A DNA stretch of 64,000 bases from Agriotes lineatus (GCA_940337035.1 CALNHX010005198.1:47678-111677), one strand, 5' to 3'. Positions 11,401 through 22,942 are shown, numbered from the stretch's first letter. Numbers and translations: made by a program. The notes: generated by a model from the letters alone, not told the origin.

Positions 11401-11704
11401 ATTGTAGTGTTTTTGTGAATTATAAATAAGTGTTTCAACAATTTATGTCATGCTAACTTTCTGTAAAGTTATTGTTGAAAAATGCGAGCTATACATGTTT
11501 ATTTTATTCATTTAATTAATTTATGAATATATTTCTGCCATTTTGGTGCTTCTAAGTTTTAGAACGTCCATGTGTAACCACATTGTTCTAGAGACGTAGA
11601 TATTTGTAAAGCGATAGAGTTTCTACCCATAAAATCCTTAGTGCTTGATTAAGTACCAAGAGCGCCTGCAGTAACACGAGCATAAAAAATAGTAGCTTTA
11701 GAAA
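11401..11704. other. AT-rich intergenic DNA, nothing recognised
   Basis: Sequence between the end of the satellite array and the LINE 3' end. No repeat or coding signal was noted. Confidence 0.4.
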
Positions 11705-14310
11705 TATAATGTCTTTATTGAACTATTTACAATAAAATATCAAATCGACAGTAAATATGCAGCAACAGGGCGGAGTTCAGCATAGAGCGCAAGGCAGATG
11801 TTGCTCTTCCACCCAACCCTGTGCCTATTAATTACATAAATAAAGAAAAATTGAGCCAGTATGGTACTGTTGACGAGCCAGATGAACTCTCCAGGTGCAG
11901 AGGTTACTGCAATTACTATAATAGTAAGAATTATTATTAACAGTGAGTAAATAACTAAAATTACAAATTAAAAATTAGAAATGAGCAGTAAATGAAAGAT
12001 TTCCAGATAATAATAAATTCCTTAAACGTGTTTTAAATATTTTCGGCGATAAAGATTTGAAATCATAAGGAAGTGTATTATAAATGCTTACAATATTAAA
12101 AGAGAACGACCTCTTAAACTTTTCTGTGGCGCGAATAGGAGGTGTTAAAAGCCCCTTATGGCGTAGATTTAAATTATGAACGTCTGTACGGAAGCTTAGT
12201 TTGTTGTATAAATAAGGCGGAGAACAACTTAAAATAATCCTGTGGTACAAACACATCGCATGAAATAGCCTACGTTTGCTCATATTTAGCATTTTGTAAA
12301 GTTTGGATCTTTGCGGAATCAACAAAGTACAAACAGTCAAACAAGGACCATAAAGTACATCGCAATAGTTAAATTTTGACAATACAAGAGTTTCACACAA
12401 ATTAACCTTTAACTTTTGGCTAAACAAATGCCTATTTTGAAAAATGAGTTTCAAACTTGCGTAAGCTGCCTGGATGCATTTTGACACATGACGATCAAAC
12501 CGAAATTCTTGATCTACAAGAATGCCTAAACTTTTTACAGTTTTAGATAGGGGCAGGCGATTGTTCTGAATTTTGATATTAATTTCTGCAGATACTCGAG
12601 CAATGTCACTACGCCTTCCTAATAATATGACAGCAGATTTGGAAGCATTTATTTGTAGACAATGTTTCGCAGAGATATGAAATATAGCTTCGAGGTCTTT
12701 ATTTACAAGTTCACAGGCTAGATGTACATTGCTAAGATTAAATGAATGATATATCTGCTTATCAGCGGCATAAAGATGATATGAGCATGATTGTAGAACA
12801 GAAGGAAGATTAGATGTATAAATAATGTACAACAAAGGGCCAAGGATGGAACCCTGTGGTACTCCAGCAATTACATCACGGAAGCTAGAAACCTGTCCTG
12901 CGTATCTCACTGCTTGTTTGCGATTCTTCAAGTAATTAGCGAGTAGTGCAATTGAACTATCACTTAAACCAGTAAAATGCAATATAGCGAGAAGAATTTT
13001 ATGGCTTAAAGTATCAAAGGCCTTAGAATAATCCAAAACCACTAACAGTGTGAGTTGACCCCTATCAGTAGACCCAAACACATCATCAGCTACTTTAAGT
13101 AACGCTGTGCAACAACTGTAACCAGATCTAAAACCGGATTGCATATTAGGTAAAATGCTATTGCTGTGTAAGTGAACTTTGAGTTGTGTTGCAACAACTT
13201 TTTCAAAGATTTTTGACATAGTGGGCAGAATACTGATAGGGCGCAGATCTTTAAAATTATTAGGTGTAGAAATTTTAGGAATAGGAGTCACATAAGACAT
13301 GCGCCAGGGATCTGGAAAAACTGAATTAACTAAACAAAAATTTATTATATGAGTGATATGAGGAAGTAAGTACGGTAGAACTAGTTTGATCATTTGTATA
13401 TCAATCTAGTCAACACCTGTAGCACGAGTTTTAATGGAAGTAATGATTTTTAAAATTACAACTTCATCGACAGGCTGAAATTCGAGTATTGAATTAACAG
13501 ATTGCTTAATATTAGTATTGTAGAAATTCAACAAGTTCTGATTATTAGAAACGATATTTGGAGTAGATTCAATAAAGAAGTTATTGATTTTTTCTGGGTC
13601 TGCCAATTGCTGGGGTCACAGTAATTGGTTTTTATTTTTAGTTATATTTAACTGTTTAAGTTGCTTCCATATGAACTTTGAATCAGCACTGCGAAAACGC
13701 TTTTCATAAAAGCCTTTATTTTTCTCTGCGTATGGCAGTAGTGACTAAATTCCGCATTTGTTTATAGAAATTCCAGTGTTGAGGGGCTTTAGTTCGTTTA
13801 AAACGGCATAATGCATTATCACGCTCGGACATCATACATTTGATGTTGTAAGTAAGCCAGGGAGCAGGAGATTTGGTAATTTTAGACGTGACAATAGGTG
13901 CAAACAAATTAAATATGAGAGTCAAACTAGTGTTCAAAAGTTCAATTTATCGTCTATATTATCAAGAGAATGTATATTGTTCCAAGGAATTGAACGTAAG
14001 TGCTGATTAAACGAGTCATAGTCAAAATCTTTGAAATCTCGATAGGATATTACACGAGGTTTACTTACAGGCGTATTAACTTGGATTTTACAAAAAATAA
14101 GTTTATGGTCCGCAACTTCGTCAGCATTCTCAGTTCCAGAGTTGATAATCAGGTCATTATTACTACATAAAATAAGATCCAAAAGAGTTGCATTTGTGGC
14201 AGAAGTACGCGTAGGTTCGTTGATGACTTGATACAGACCAGTTCTGTCGAGGAGATTATATAAAGCTTTAGAATCACACGAGTCAAAATTTGCACCAATA
14301 TAAATTAGTT
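11705..14310 (-). mobile_element. 5'-truncated non-LTR retrotransposon (jockey/CR1-group), defective
   Basis: The element reads on the minus strand from the end of an APE-type endonuclease (about 14310) through reverse transcriptase to a 3' UTR. That UTR contains AATAAAG (minus strand) near 11712, probably the poly(A) signal. 5' truncation is usual for LINE copies. No target duplication was recognised. The coding remains are described separately. Confidence 0.8.
11975..14310 (-). pseudogene. LINE endonuclease/reverse transcriptase pseudogene
   Basis: The long frame 13606-11975 contains RT blocks: DLRPISILPTMSK (finger), SGFRSGYSC, LDYSKAFDTLSH (first catalytic Asp), AGVPQGSILGPLLY, and a fourth block reading LYAADKQIY where YADD is expected. 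The first Asp of the catalytic pair is therefore Ala (about 12762-12773), which should kill polymerase activity. A TAG stop at 13406-13408 interrupts the frame between ATGVD and the RT. A frameshift near 13715-13730 separates the linker piece (13937-13716, with PWLTYNIK). The end of the endonuclease (14182-13934, with DLILCSNND and ADHKLIFC) is in another frame. The normal protein nicks target DNA and copies its RNA there. Confidence 0.88.
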
Positions 14311-15114
14311 ACCTTGCATTTGGCCGGAAAATATTCAACTAATAAAATATTTTACAAGTATTTATTTAAAAAATGCTCTAGGTATGCACATATTGTGCTA
14401 TGCTGAAGAATTTATTCTGTGATTCGTGAAAAGTCCAATTTGCCAACTGAAATTAAAGCAAAATATGTGTGTATTGTTCGCCTCAGCGCCGGCATGTTGT
14501 TTTTAATTTCTATGAAAAATAGCAGTCAGTTACATTCGGCTTCATTGATTCCGACACGAAATGGAAAGTTTAATTTGATTTGACGTTTTTCGCGTTAGTA
14601 CTTCATTGCGGAACAGAACAGATCCTGGAATTGCACTCGAATTTACTGCCAAGCAAATTGACATGTATGGTGTGAATGCCGGCGTTGCAGAAGGGTTTCC
14701 TGCCAACTCGCTTACTTTATAGAGCCTCCCAAGTGCGCTTTTACTACAAGAGCATGGAGTTTAGTGGCGTTTCAATGTGAGGAGCTTTGGTTTGTAACTT
14801 ACATGCACTTCTGGATCGGTTTTTCAAAAAATAAAAAGAATTAAAGACTGGTTGAGGTATCACTTTGCTTACATTGTAACATTTTTGTAGAGCATATGTT
14901 GTGACGACGTGTATTTGTTTTTTCCGAAACGTTCTTTTATGTGCTGTGCGATGTCGCGGCCTAGTAAGTATTAATTGTAGAATAAATAAGGACGAATTTT
15001 TCTTTAACGCTTAAACATACGAGTATTACCTCTGGGGTCAGATTTTATAGAGTATAATCTCTTGTTCCTCGGTAGTTTCCTTCAGGGTTTTAGAACCACA
15101 TCAGTTGCAGTGGA
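14311..15114. other. Unique-looking intergenic DNA, nothing recognised
   Basis: About 800 bases with mixed composition and no recognised repeat, ORF or RNA gene. Confidence 0.4.
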
Positions 15115-15123
15115 GACACGGCG

Positions 15124-16157
15124 AATCTAGGACAAAAAACCCCTGGACAAAAAACCCCGGACATAAGACCCCCGGACAAAAAACCCCCGGATAAAAAAAC
15201 CCCGGACTAAAAACCCCCGGACTAAAAACTTCCATCACAAAGAAAACATCCTCAAATCATGTGGGGTCCATGGGAGATTATTAATTTTATTAATAATAAT
15301 GAGTTATTAATTATAATTATAATTACCACTGATGCAAGAATGCAAATCAAAATGACACATGTAAAAAGTAGGGCATTTATTTAATACAAAATACATTAGC
15401 AGGTATCTTTGTATTATAGCTTTTGTTATCAGTGGTAATCATAGTTGTCCAATAAGAAGGCAGGTGATTACTATTTTCTAAAAATTGCAAATGGATTCTG
15501 GTATGAGTACGGAATGATGGAAATTGGTGACAGACTAAACTAAATTGGCTTTCTCTGAAGAATAAAAGACCGACATATCAAATTTTGCAAACCCGCCTGA
15601 AACAAGTATTCCAAGAGCCAAGATTATACAGGGTGTATTAAAACGTGCGGAGAATATTTACAGCACGCAATCGTAGGTCAAAAATTTAACCAAAAATTAT
15701 AATTATTATTTGGTCTTGGACGAATAGTTTTTGAAATATTAGCGTTGAAAAGTTATTAAATTAGGCAACGTTGCGAATTTCGACAGCAACGGATTATGCA
15801 TTCACAAGGCGAATGTGATTTAGAAAACTTTTTAATTGCCGTAAATAATATTAGGTTGTGAATTTTCTGTATGTGTATTATATTAAATAAATGCCTCCCT
15901 TTACATGTCTCATTTTTTATGCATTCTTGTATCAGTAATGAATGATAATTATAATTAATAACTTATTTTCAATAATAATAATAATAATCGCCCACTGACC
16001 CCACATGATGTGCGAATGTTTTCTTTATGGTGGGGGTTTTAGTCCGGGGGTTTTTTATCCGGAGGGTTTTTAGTCCAGGGGTTGTTTATCAGGGGGGTTT
16101 TTTGTCCGGGGTTCTTATGTCCGGGGTTTTTTGTCCAGGGGTTTTTGTCCTGTAACG
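15124..16157. mobile_element. Foldback (MULE-like) element with tandem-repeat arms and 9-bp TSD
   Basis: Two inverted arms of about 280 bp (about 15128-15405 and 15870-16153) match closely. Each starts with a ladder of 14-17-bp words (GGACAAAAAACCCCC and variants) and continues through CATGTGGGGTC and TTATTAATTATAATTAT. A perfect 9-bp duplication, GACACGGCG, flanks the element (15115-15123 and 16158-16166). Long arms, tandem words and a 9-bp duplication are the hallmarks of FB/NOF-type foldback elements in the Mutator-like superfamily. The central 460 bp hold a 'tacagggtgt' repeat scrap (about 15627) and no transposase, so the element is non-autonomous. Confidence 0.85.
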
Positions 16158-16166
16158 GACACGGCG

Positions 16167-17330
16167 TGTCATTGCCTCGGATCTCTTGGCAGGACACAGA
16201 TATTTTAAATGTCAAGGAAAAACTTTTGATAGGCGTTTATTTACATCTGCACAAAGTTATTAATTTTTATTTACTTCAAGAATGTATTTTCAACAAGTGT
16301 CAAGTTTGAAACCAGCAGCTCTGTGGTGCCAGATATTGCGGTGGAATATAATAGCCTGCTCATTATAAATCTGATTATGAAACTTGATGCTAACGTTGCA
16401 CAACACTGGCAACTTTGTTGCCTCCTTTATGCATGCACACATATACAATGAACGCTAACGCTCTGATGCTGTTCTCTGAAAATCTCTCATACCATATCGG
16501 GGTAAGCTTCAGAAACTAATAAACGCTCGAGACTTCTCAACGAGCTATTTATTAACCGCAAACCGCGACCATTATGGAGATTCTTTAGCCATTGCTAATA
16601 TGTAACAATAGTATAAGCCCGTATGCAGAGCTTCCACTTTGCTCTTAATTTAATGGCACACTCTAACGATTCATCAAACGATTAACTAACTATTTATTAA
16701 TTTATTAGTAGTTGGGATGGCAAACTCTGGAAAAATTATTTAAAAACTCGTAACACTTGTGGAATTGTTCAGATGCTGTAGACCTATGAAAAATTTGACA
16801 TTTATCCGTTAATGTAGTTTATTACAGAATATTTCGCTCAGGTATTGCCAAACTGTGTTGACAATTATTGCATCTGACGCAATCCATCGGATGAGAAACT
16901 AAATTCCGCGGCTATTAATTTCTGAATTATTGGATGACATACAAACATAAGCGGAGCCTCCTGTTTCCATAGGTTCCTTATGCATCTTGTTTTATAAAAT
17001 TTCGCCATACATGTCTGTTGGTCAACAGGTTGCTTTGCTTCAAGTTTTTTCAGTTCTTGGTATACATATATTCTGCTTCTGTCTCAGTTCTTTTCCTAGT
17101 ACGCTAGCTTCAAATATCATTTACATTTGCATGTTTTCCCCATTGTAAATTCCTAAATTCCAAGAGAAGAACATTGTAAAAACATTATTATTTAACGTCT
17201 TGAATACAGAAAACACACTGAAAGAGTGTTCAAAATTATGTAAAAATATCTTACTGTTACTAATAATAGTGAAACAGTAAAAATAAATGCGTAGTAATGC
17301 AAATGATATCAGTTTGCAACGAAAAAAGAA
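16167..17330. other. Unique-looking intergenic DNA, nothing recognised
   Basis: No repeat family, tRNA or convincing ORF was found in this stretch. Confidence 0.4.
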
Positions 17331-17334
17331 CATC

Positions 17335-17385
17335 GGAGTTGGTAGGATTCGAACCTGCGGAATCCGATTGCTACACTGCATTTAA
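17335..17385 (-). repeat. tRNA 3'-half-like fragment (SINE or tRNA relic)
   Basis: On the minus strand GCAGGTTCGAATCCTACC forms a T-arm with a good RNA polymerase III B box (GGTTCGAATCC), followed by an acceptor-like strand. I cannot build a D arm, anticodon arm or matching 5' acceptor strand, so it is not a working tRNA gene. It is probably a SINE head remnant. Confidence 0.5.
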
Positions 17386-17800
17386 AAAACAGATTCAGAA
17401 ATTAAATTATCGAGACGGCCTTGATTGCGCAAAAGCAATTGTATACTTCACAAATTAAAAAAAATTCAATTTGAAATTAAATTAAACTGTGTAGAAGCGG
17501 ATTACCAATAGCAATTCTATTCAAATGTAGCGCTCATATGTGGGAGGAACCCTACTGAATCTGTACGTTAAACGTAGTATATTCAGACGCATTAACCGTG
17601 CTTACATACGCACCTATCATGATTGCTCACCGCTGTGTTATCAAGAACGCGGTGACAACGGCCGATTGCAGACGATTTGCGCCCGATCGGTACCGATGAA
17701 AAGGTGACAGGCAGACGCAGCCACAACATACGTTTACATATAGGGATCTTTGTCACGTCTCCGTTGGTGCTACCACAAGTTTATTGTGCCATTTTTTTAA
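17386..17800. other. Intergenic DNA, nothing recognised
   Basis: Includes a slightly GC-richer patch at about 17590-17760, with no feature I can name. Confidence 0.35.
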
Positions 17801-17804
17801 ATTG

Positions 17805-18560
17805 ATTCTTGAAGTCGTTTCTTCCACTCTTTTTTATTATTATCGTTTTCTTCGGAGTCGTTGTATTGTTTTTAGTTATTCTTCCAGGCACCTTTTATAG
17901 TGGTCTTCTTATCACTTTTTCTTCTACGTATTCTTCTTACCAGGTAGCCATCCCTGCTAACTTCAAAGCTTCGCTTGGCGTTTACATCTTTCATCTCACT
18001 GCCACCCACACTTCTTCGCTGGATTTCATCTACAACTCCATATATTGTCGTAATTCGTGGCCATTGGCAGTACGGTACCTTCTTTCTTTTTCGAGCCACT
18101 TAGTTCCAAATTGGTTTTTGTAAACTCCTCAATTAATTAACTTTTTTCGGTTATCCTTTTAATATCTCGTGTAATGGTTTCCCAGTCATATTTTCTGTTA
18201 TTATCCCTTTCCGTAGTCATGTCCGTCTTAATATTTGATCCTTCGAGTTTTTTGTTACTTTCGTCCTCGTCTCAGACATACTTTTTGTCTTCAATGATAA
18301 TATTTTTCTTACCTATTTTTGTTTCGTTGTTTTTGTTTCTTCCTTGGCAATTTTCTTAATTCTAAATGGAATTCTTCCTTCCTTTTCCGCCGGACCGTTT
18401 TCTGTGAATATCTTTGTGTACTATTTTTTAAAACTTCTGGAATGTCAAATGTGGTTTTAATTTTCGTGTTTATTTCCAGTATGTCTTTTTTTTGTACATT
18501 TTTTCTTTGTTTTTTAGCAAATTTGATTTATTTAATAACTAAAACAAAATGCCAGTAATT
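17805..18560 (-). pseudogene. Degraded Lys/Asp-rich coding remnant (possible LINE ORF1)
   Basis: The minus strand gives broken frames rich in Lys, Arg, Glu and Asp, for example DEIQRRSVGGSEMK and RDIKRITEK. They look like the coiled, basic ORF1 or linker of LINEs. The plus-strand open frames here are Phe/Leu/Ser-rich, as expected for the complement of a Lys-rich gene. An RT scrap lies just to the right, but on the opposite strand. Assignment is weak. Confidence 0.25.
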
Positions 18561-18689
18561 TGCAGATTGTTTAGCTGACATGGTTCTTCCTTCTTCTTCC
18601 TCTTTTTATAGGCCACTGGTCTGTTTTTAACCACACAGTGGTTCTATGAGTCTTTTTCAGCGTGTTAAATTGCTGAACGAATTATCTAA

Positions 18690-18830
18690 CTTGTCACCAT
18701 TAATATTTGGTGTTTCGCTAGGTTCAATACTGGGGACTCTGCTATTTATTATCTACACATCCAATTTTAACACCTGCATAATATATGGTAGCTCATAACG
18801 ACGGCACCCAATTATATCCCTCCTTCGTTG
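18690..18830 (+). pseudogene. Fragment of LINE reverse transcriptase
   Basis: The reading frame gives GVSLGSILGTLLFIIYTSNF, the degraded (V/T)PQGSxLGPLLFxIY block of LINE RTs. After a frameshift comes HNDGTQLYPSF, a degraded YADDTQLY block. Stops and shifts surround it. About 45 residues of a palm domain remain. Confidence 0.65.
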
Positions 18831-19480
18831 AGTTTTCTTTTTGTTAAATAATCTGAAAGAAAAGAAAAAGGATAAAGGCTATTATTATTATTATTATTAT
18901 TTTTAATGTGTTGTGTTCCATGATAACTTGCACTACGGACGTTTTTCTTCTGAAATGACAATTCAGCTTAATGAAGAGCGGTAAAAACCTTTCCGACAAT
19001 ATGGCAGGTGTGTGGAAAATAATAATAATAATAGTTATTATTATTATTATTTTCGTCTAGCTGTGGCTATTGCCTCTTTTGTATCTTCGATGTTTTATAT
19101 TCTTATATCTTGTAGTTTTCTCTCTCCTCCAAGTCTCTACTTTTTTCTTTATCTTTTCTCCTAACTCTCTTTCTCAAGATTCTGTTTATTTCACTTTTTA
19201 AATTCTTCAATCAACTTTTTAATTGCGCTTACGTCTTGGTAGGATCGTTTAAAAATTGAACGCGTATTATATTTGGCACCCGTAAATAAGAGAATTATCG
19301 AGTATTATAATTTGGTTGAGCCAAAACGTTGAAGTTAGCGCGTAGCAAGTTCAGTTCAGTTTGAGTAGTTGACCAGCAATCACCACGTTCATTCCATGCC
19401 AGCCGGCACTGCACAGAGGCGTGTATTGTTAAGGTTGATCAGGGACAGTCGATCTGGGGGGATTTTATGGTTGTTATGTA
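18831..19480. other. Low-complexity and unique DNA with (TTA)n tracts
   Basis: Contains (TTA)n at about 18884-18903 and a facing (AAT)n/(TTA)n pair at about 19019-19054 that could form a small stem. No coding signal was recognised. Confidence 0.5.
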
Positions 19481-19505
19481 AGCGTACCGTTTCGTAGTGA
19501 AGCCT

Positions 19506-19778
19506 TCATAGGGGTCTCTGATCGGCTTGTAAGAAACTGTTATCGTTCCTCGACGCCTTGTATCGCAGTGATCTCCACATATCTCTAAAAAAATTCCGTA
19601 CATTGCGTGTAGATTTGAGCTGATTACTCGTGGAAAATCTTTGAATCAGCGTTGTCGATTCTTCAAACAAAGCTCTGGAAATATTCCCCTGCATCACTTG
19701 TAGGACCACGTAACTTTTGTCGTCGACATCCTGAAGTAGCTCTAAATTTTTTCTCCTCTTTACGAAGCCTGCTTCCAT
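19506..19778 (-). CDS. Unrecognised 90-residue ORF of protein-like composition
   Basis: The minus-strand ORF starts at the ATG at 19776-19778. It encodes a mixed charged/hydrophobic peptide including LQDVDDKSYVVLQVM, NISRALFEES and FFRDMWRSLRYK. Composition is unlike the low-complexity chance frames nearby. I do not recognise a family, and see no signal peptide or membrane segment. It might be an exon or a piece of a mobile-element gene. A pyrimidine run and TTAG just upstream of the ATG (minus strand) could be a splice acceptor. Confidence 0.3.
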   Translation of the reverse strand: MEAGFVKRRKNLELLQDVDDKSYVVLQVMQGNISRALFEESTTLIQRFSTSNQLKSTRNVRNFFRDMWRSLRYKASRNDNSFLQADQRPL

Positions 19779-20274
19779 CACCTAACTTTAGCGGAGAGAA
19801 GTTAGTACGCTAAGTCAAAATTTTGTGCAACGGCGGGAGTCAGTAATTTCTCTCGATTTGGGTTTTCTCCGCTCATCTAACTACACTCAGCTAAATCTGA
19901 TTTATCTGAATTATTTCTTGTTGCTTGTATTGTTATGTTACTGCTACAGTGTGATACAGTAAGTAGGACCTGTTATATTGTAAACAAGATAAGGTGTAAG
20001 CTCCTTATCGATACTCCGGCGCAGTGTTGAAATGGAGTGGCTTTTGCTATGCGTTCTTTGGCACGCCCGCTCCTTAATACAGATTAACTTAGTCTTTCTA
20101 ATCTACTAAACCGGTGCTTTTAGTGTGGTATGGCCGTCATCATGTTGTTTTATGTACATGATCGTTCCGTATGTGCGACGACTTCGGCTGAAGAGACAAG
20201 GAGGGCCGGAAATTATTGTGAAGCTTAGACAGAGGAAATCGAGTCGATGATTTATCTTTCGACAACTTTTTAAA

Positions 20275-20356
20275 ATTGCGCTTGCCGAACCAAGATTCGA
20301 ACTTGCGCCCTCTGGCTCGGTAGTCTGTGCATTCTACTAGGCCATGCTCACACTGT
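20275..20356 (-). repeat. tRNA-like SINE head
   Basis: The minus strand reads GTGAGCATGGCCTAGTAGAA (A-box-like TGGCCTAGTAG), and about 30 bases on AAGTTCGAATCTTGG (B-box-like). The acceptor strands do not pair, so it is not a tRNA gene but fits the pol III promoter head of a SINE. The body would run left of 20275; its end is not clear. Confidence 0.5.
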
Positions 20357-20456
20357 AGTTACGTTATCGCTCTATTACTAGTAACGGGAACACAAATCAA
20401 TAAATACATTGAAAGATAAAAGCGACCAATCCCGCCCAAGATTTTTAGGGGCTATG

Positions 20457-21033
20457 ACACAACGCCCACTGGTCACAAACCCCAACTCAGAATTTGGTCA
20501 CAACGCCCAACTTGGTCATAACGCCCACCGACGCCTGTTATAGGAGAGAGCTATCGACGCCACTTAAAGCACCGTTTTGGTCATAACGCCCAACTTCGAT
20601 TTTGGTCACAACGTCCAACTTGGTCACAGCGCCCAATTTCGATTTTGGTCACAACGCCCAATTTGGTCACAACGCCCAACTTCGATTTTGGTCACAACGT
20701 CCAACTTGGTCACAGCGCCCAATTTCGATTTTGGTCACAACGCCCAATTTGGTCACAACGCCCAATTTCGATTTTGGTCACAATGCCCAACTTGGTCACA
20801 AAGCCCAATTTAGATTTTGGTCACAACGCCCAACTTGGTCACAACGCCCAATTTCGATTTTGGTCACAACGCCCAATTTCGATTTTGATCACAACGCCCA
20901 ACTTGGTCACAACGCCCAACTTTGATTCTGGTCACAATGCCCACTTTTGATTCTGGTCACAACGGCCAACTTGGTCATAACGTCCAAGTTTGATTTTGGT
21001 CACAACGCCCAACTTTGATTTTGGACATATCGC
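20457..21033 (+). repeat. Minisatellite, ~43-bp composite unit (18+25 bp)
   Basis: The words GGTCACAACGCCCAACTT (18) and GGTCACAACGCCCAATTT plus CGATTTT (25) alternate about a dozen times with few changes. A diverged stretch near 20525-20575 separates two parts. Because the unit is not a multiple of three, open frames of repetitive peptide appear in all three plus frames; these are not genes. The word style (a short G/C core joined to an A/T run) resembles the arm ladder of the foldback element at 15124. Confidence 0.9.
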
Positions 21034-21723
21034 CCAGGCGGCACAGAAAGTAAGAAAAATGTGTATCTAAAATGAATAATAATAAATTAAACTTTTAAGA
21101 TGAGGTAAAAGGTAGGAAAATTTTCAAGTTCCCGTAATTAGTATTAATATTATTTATTTTTCATAATAATTCAGTGGCGTAATGCGTTGTCCAAAAAGTT
21201 TCTAAATTATAACATATAAAGTTGTATTTTTTATATAGAACTCATAGTTAGCTCTGACATTATGAGAAAGAGGATTTTCTCCCATTTCAGTGACATATGT
21301 CGTATGGGATCGAATTATTAATTTTCACTACTTTATAGCAACAATTCAAAATTTTTAATATTTCGTCGTTTTCTAGTTGAAAACTTGTGCCATTTAGAAT
21401 ATACGTGATTAAACAAAGTTTTTGCGTTGTTTTAATAACACCGTTTGATTGACAGAATTAATCACGTATGATTGTTGCTTATAATATTATAGTGTCCTTC
21501 ATATATCCATTTATCAGAACATTTTATTGTCCATTAAAACCTCTGCAGTTTCCCAAATTAAAAATGCATTTGCAAAAATGTAAATATCCTACTTCTATAC
21601 AAAGGAGGTTCGAAAATATGAAAATGATTGAAGAAAAAAGTACTCTTATTTTTCAAAATACACAAAAATGTTAATTGGAAGTATTTGTTATAACATATCT
21701 ATTAATAGTTATTTAACAAACAA

Positions 21724-21820
21724 GTATGTTAATGAGAACGATTAATAATCGAGACATTTTAATGCGCGAGCGCTAGCGAGCGAGTTAATTGTAGATATTA
21801 TTAATCGCCGATTAACATAC
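21724..21820. repeat. 97-bp hairpin with GAGCGCTAGCGAGCG centre
   Basis: The arms GTATGTTAATGAGAACGATT and its imperfect complement (ending ATTAACATAC) flank a GC-rich, self-complementary centre. The sequence style matches the hairpin at 48287-48417. Confidence 0.7.
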
Positions 21821-21833
21821 GAGTTAGTTACAA

Positions 21834-22221
21834 TATTTTTCCGTTGATCGTACATTATTAATTTGAAGAAAATCTAATTTTATTCCATGAAAAGAATTTT
21901 ACACTTAAAGTTTTGACATTAAGGGTTCCGGGTGACCATAAATGGTTGTGATTTTTTTCTTAGGTTGGCACTGTTTATGTTGGTGACATTGTAAGTCTAT
22001 GTCAAATATGAGGTTAGCAGGTTAGGTTTTGAGTCAGTTTGTGTCAAAACTGACGCAAAACCTAGCCTGCTAACCTCGAATTTGACATAGACTTACAGTG
22101 CCACCAACATAAACAGATTTTTAAAATCGTTTATTAATAAAAAATCATTCATTAATAAGGGTCATTAATAGACGATTCTCTATCCATTAATGAAACCCAT
22201 AAATAAACGATCAACGGAAAA
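21834..22221. mobile_element. MITE-like unit with TTTTCCGTTGATCGT ends, enclosing a hairpin
   Basis: TTTTTCCGTTGATCGT at about 21834 faces ACGATCAACGGAAAAA at about 22206-22221. Both are followed inward by TTATTAAT-rich sequence. The 146-bp hairpin 21971-22116 lies inside. Confidence 0.6.
21971..22116. repeat. 146-bp near-perfect hairpin, copy 1 (relative at 36342-36489)
   Basis: Arms of about 70 bp begin CTGTTTATGTTGGTG and pair with CACCAACATAAACAG around a five-base loop GTGTC. The core (GTAAGTCTATGTCAAAT, GAGGTTAGCAGGTTA) is shared with the copy near 36.4 kb. Confidence 0.85.
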
Positions 22222-22788
22222 AATTATAATTGATTTTTAATTGTTATTTGGTCCGTTTGTTAATAAATTATTTAAAAATTTGACACAAAAATGGAATTTG
22301 TTTGCACTAATTTCGAATCACGTAATATCCTGGTTGCTAAGTGAGGGAAAACTCAGGTTTGACAATACTCGTTTATCGTATCCGTTGATAAGTTAACTTT
22401 GAAGTATTTCATTTGGTAATACACAGCGTGGTAAGAAAAAAAATTGGAGAAACCAGAAAAAAATGTTTTCGGAGCAAGTAACTGTGACTTTATGTTTGAC
22501 ACCTACTTTTAACCTCTTTAAATAACATTTTTGTCTATTTGGAAAAATAACGGTACTTTATTCTTGAACCATTTTCATATTTTTGAACCTCCCCTGTAAA
22601 CGAATATATTTACATTTTGGCAAGTGCATTTTTAGTTTGAGAAGATGTAGAAACTTGTATCAGGAATAAAACACTCTGAGAAATGGATGATAAAAAAATG
22701 CATGTGTTACAAATTTATGAGGGACAGTATATGTTATATTATACAGATTGGTGGTGGATAGTGTGAACATAGGCAGTCCATTGAGCTA

Positions 22789-22940
22789 ACGGGTGTTCAT
22801 AAACAGTCGTCTATTAAAATTGAAAAAAAATGCGCTATGACAGTACTCAATGACGTTTCATTGTGTTGCACGAATTAATCAAAGACATAACATTTTGTTT
22901 TTCAAAGCAACTGGGATGACGACTGTTTATGAACACCCGT
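22789..22940. mobile_element. 152-bp MITE with 23-bp perfect TIR and TA duplication
   Basis: The ends ACGGGTGTTCATAAACAG and complement (23 bp perfect) are flanked by TA (22787-22788 and 22941-22942). This fits a Tc1/mariner-type non-autonomous element inserted in the surrounding MITE. Confidence 0.8.
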
Positions 22941-22942
22941 TA

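Noticed and set aside
17335..17385. Possible tRNA gene on the minus strand
   Set aside because: Only the T-arm and 3' acceptor strand are present; no D arm, anticodon arm or pairing 5' strand.
17809..18558. Plus-strand Phe/Leu/Ser-rich frames that look like membrane proteins
   Set aside because: Their complement is Lys/Glu-rich broken coding sequence, so the hydrophobic look is an antisense effect.
20275..20356. Possible tRNA gene on the minus strand
   Set aside because: A and B boxes exist but the acceptor strands do not pair and no proper anticodon loop is found; kept as a SINE head instead.
20577..20950. Three overlapping open frames of 78-107 codons encoding repetitive peptides
   Set aside because: They are the three translations of the 43-bp minisatellite, whose unit length is not a multiple of three. 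No start context or family match.
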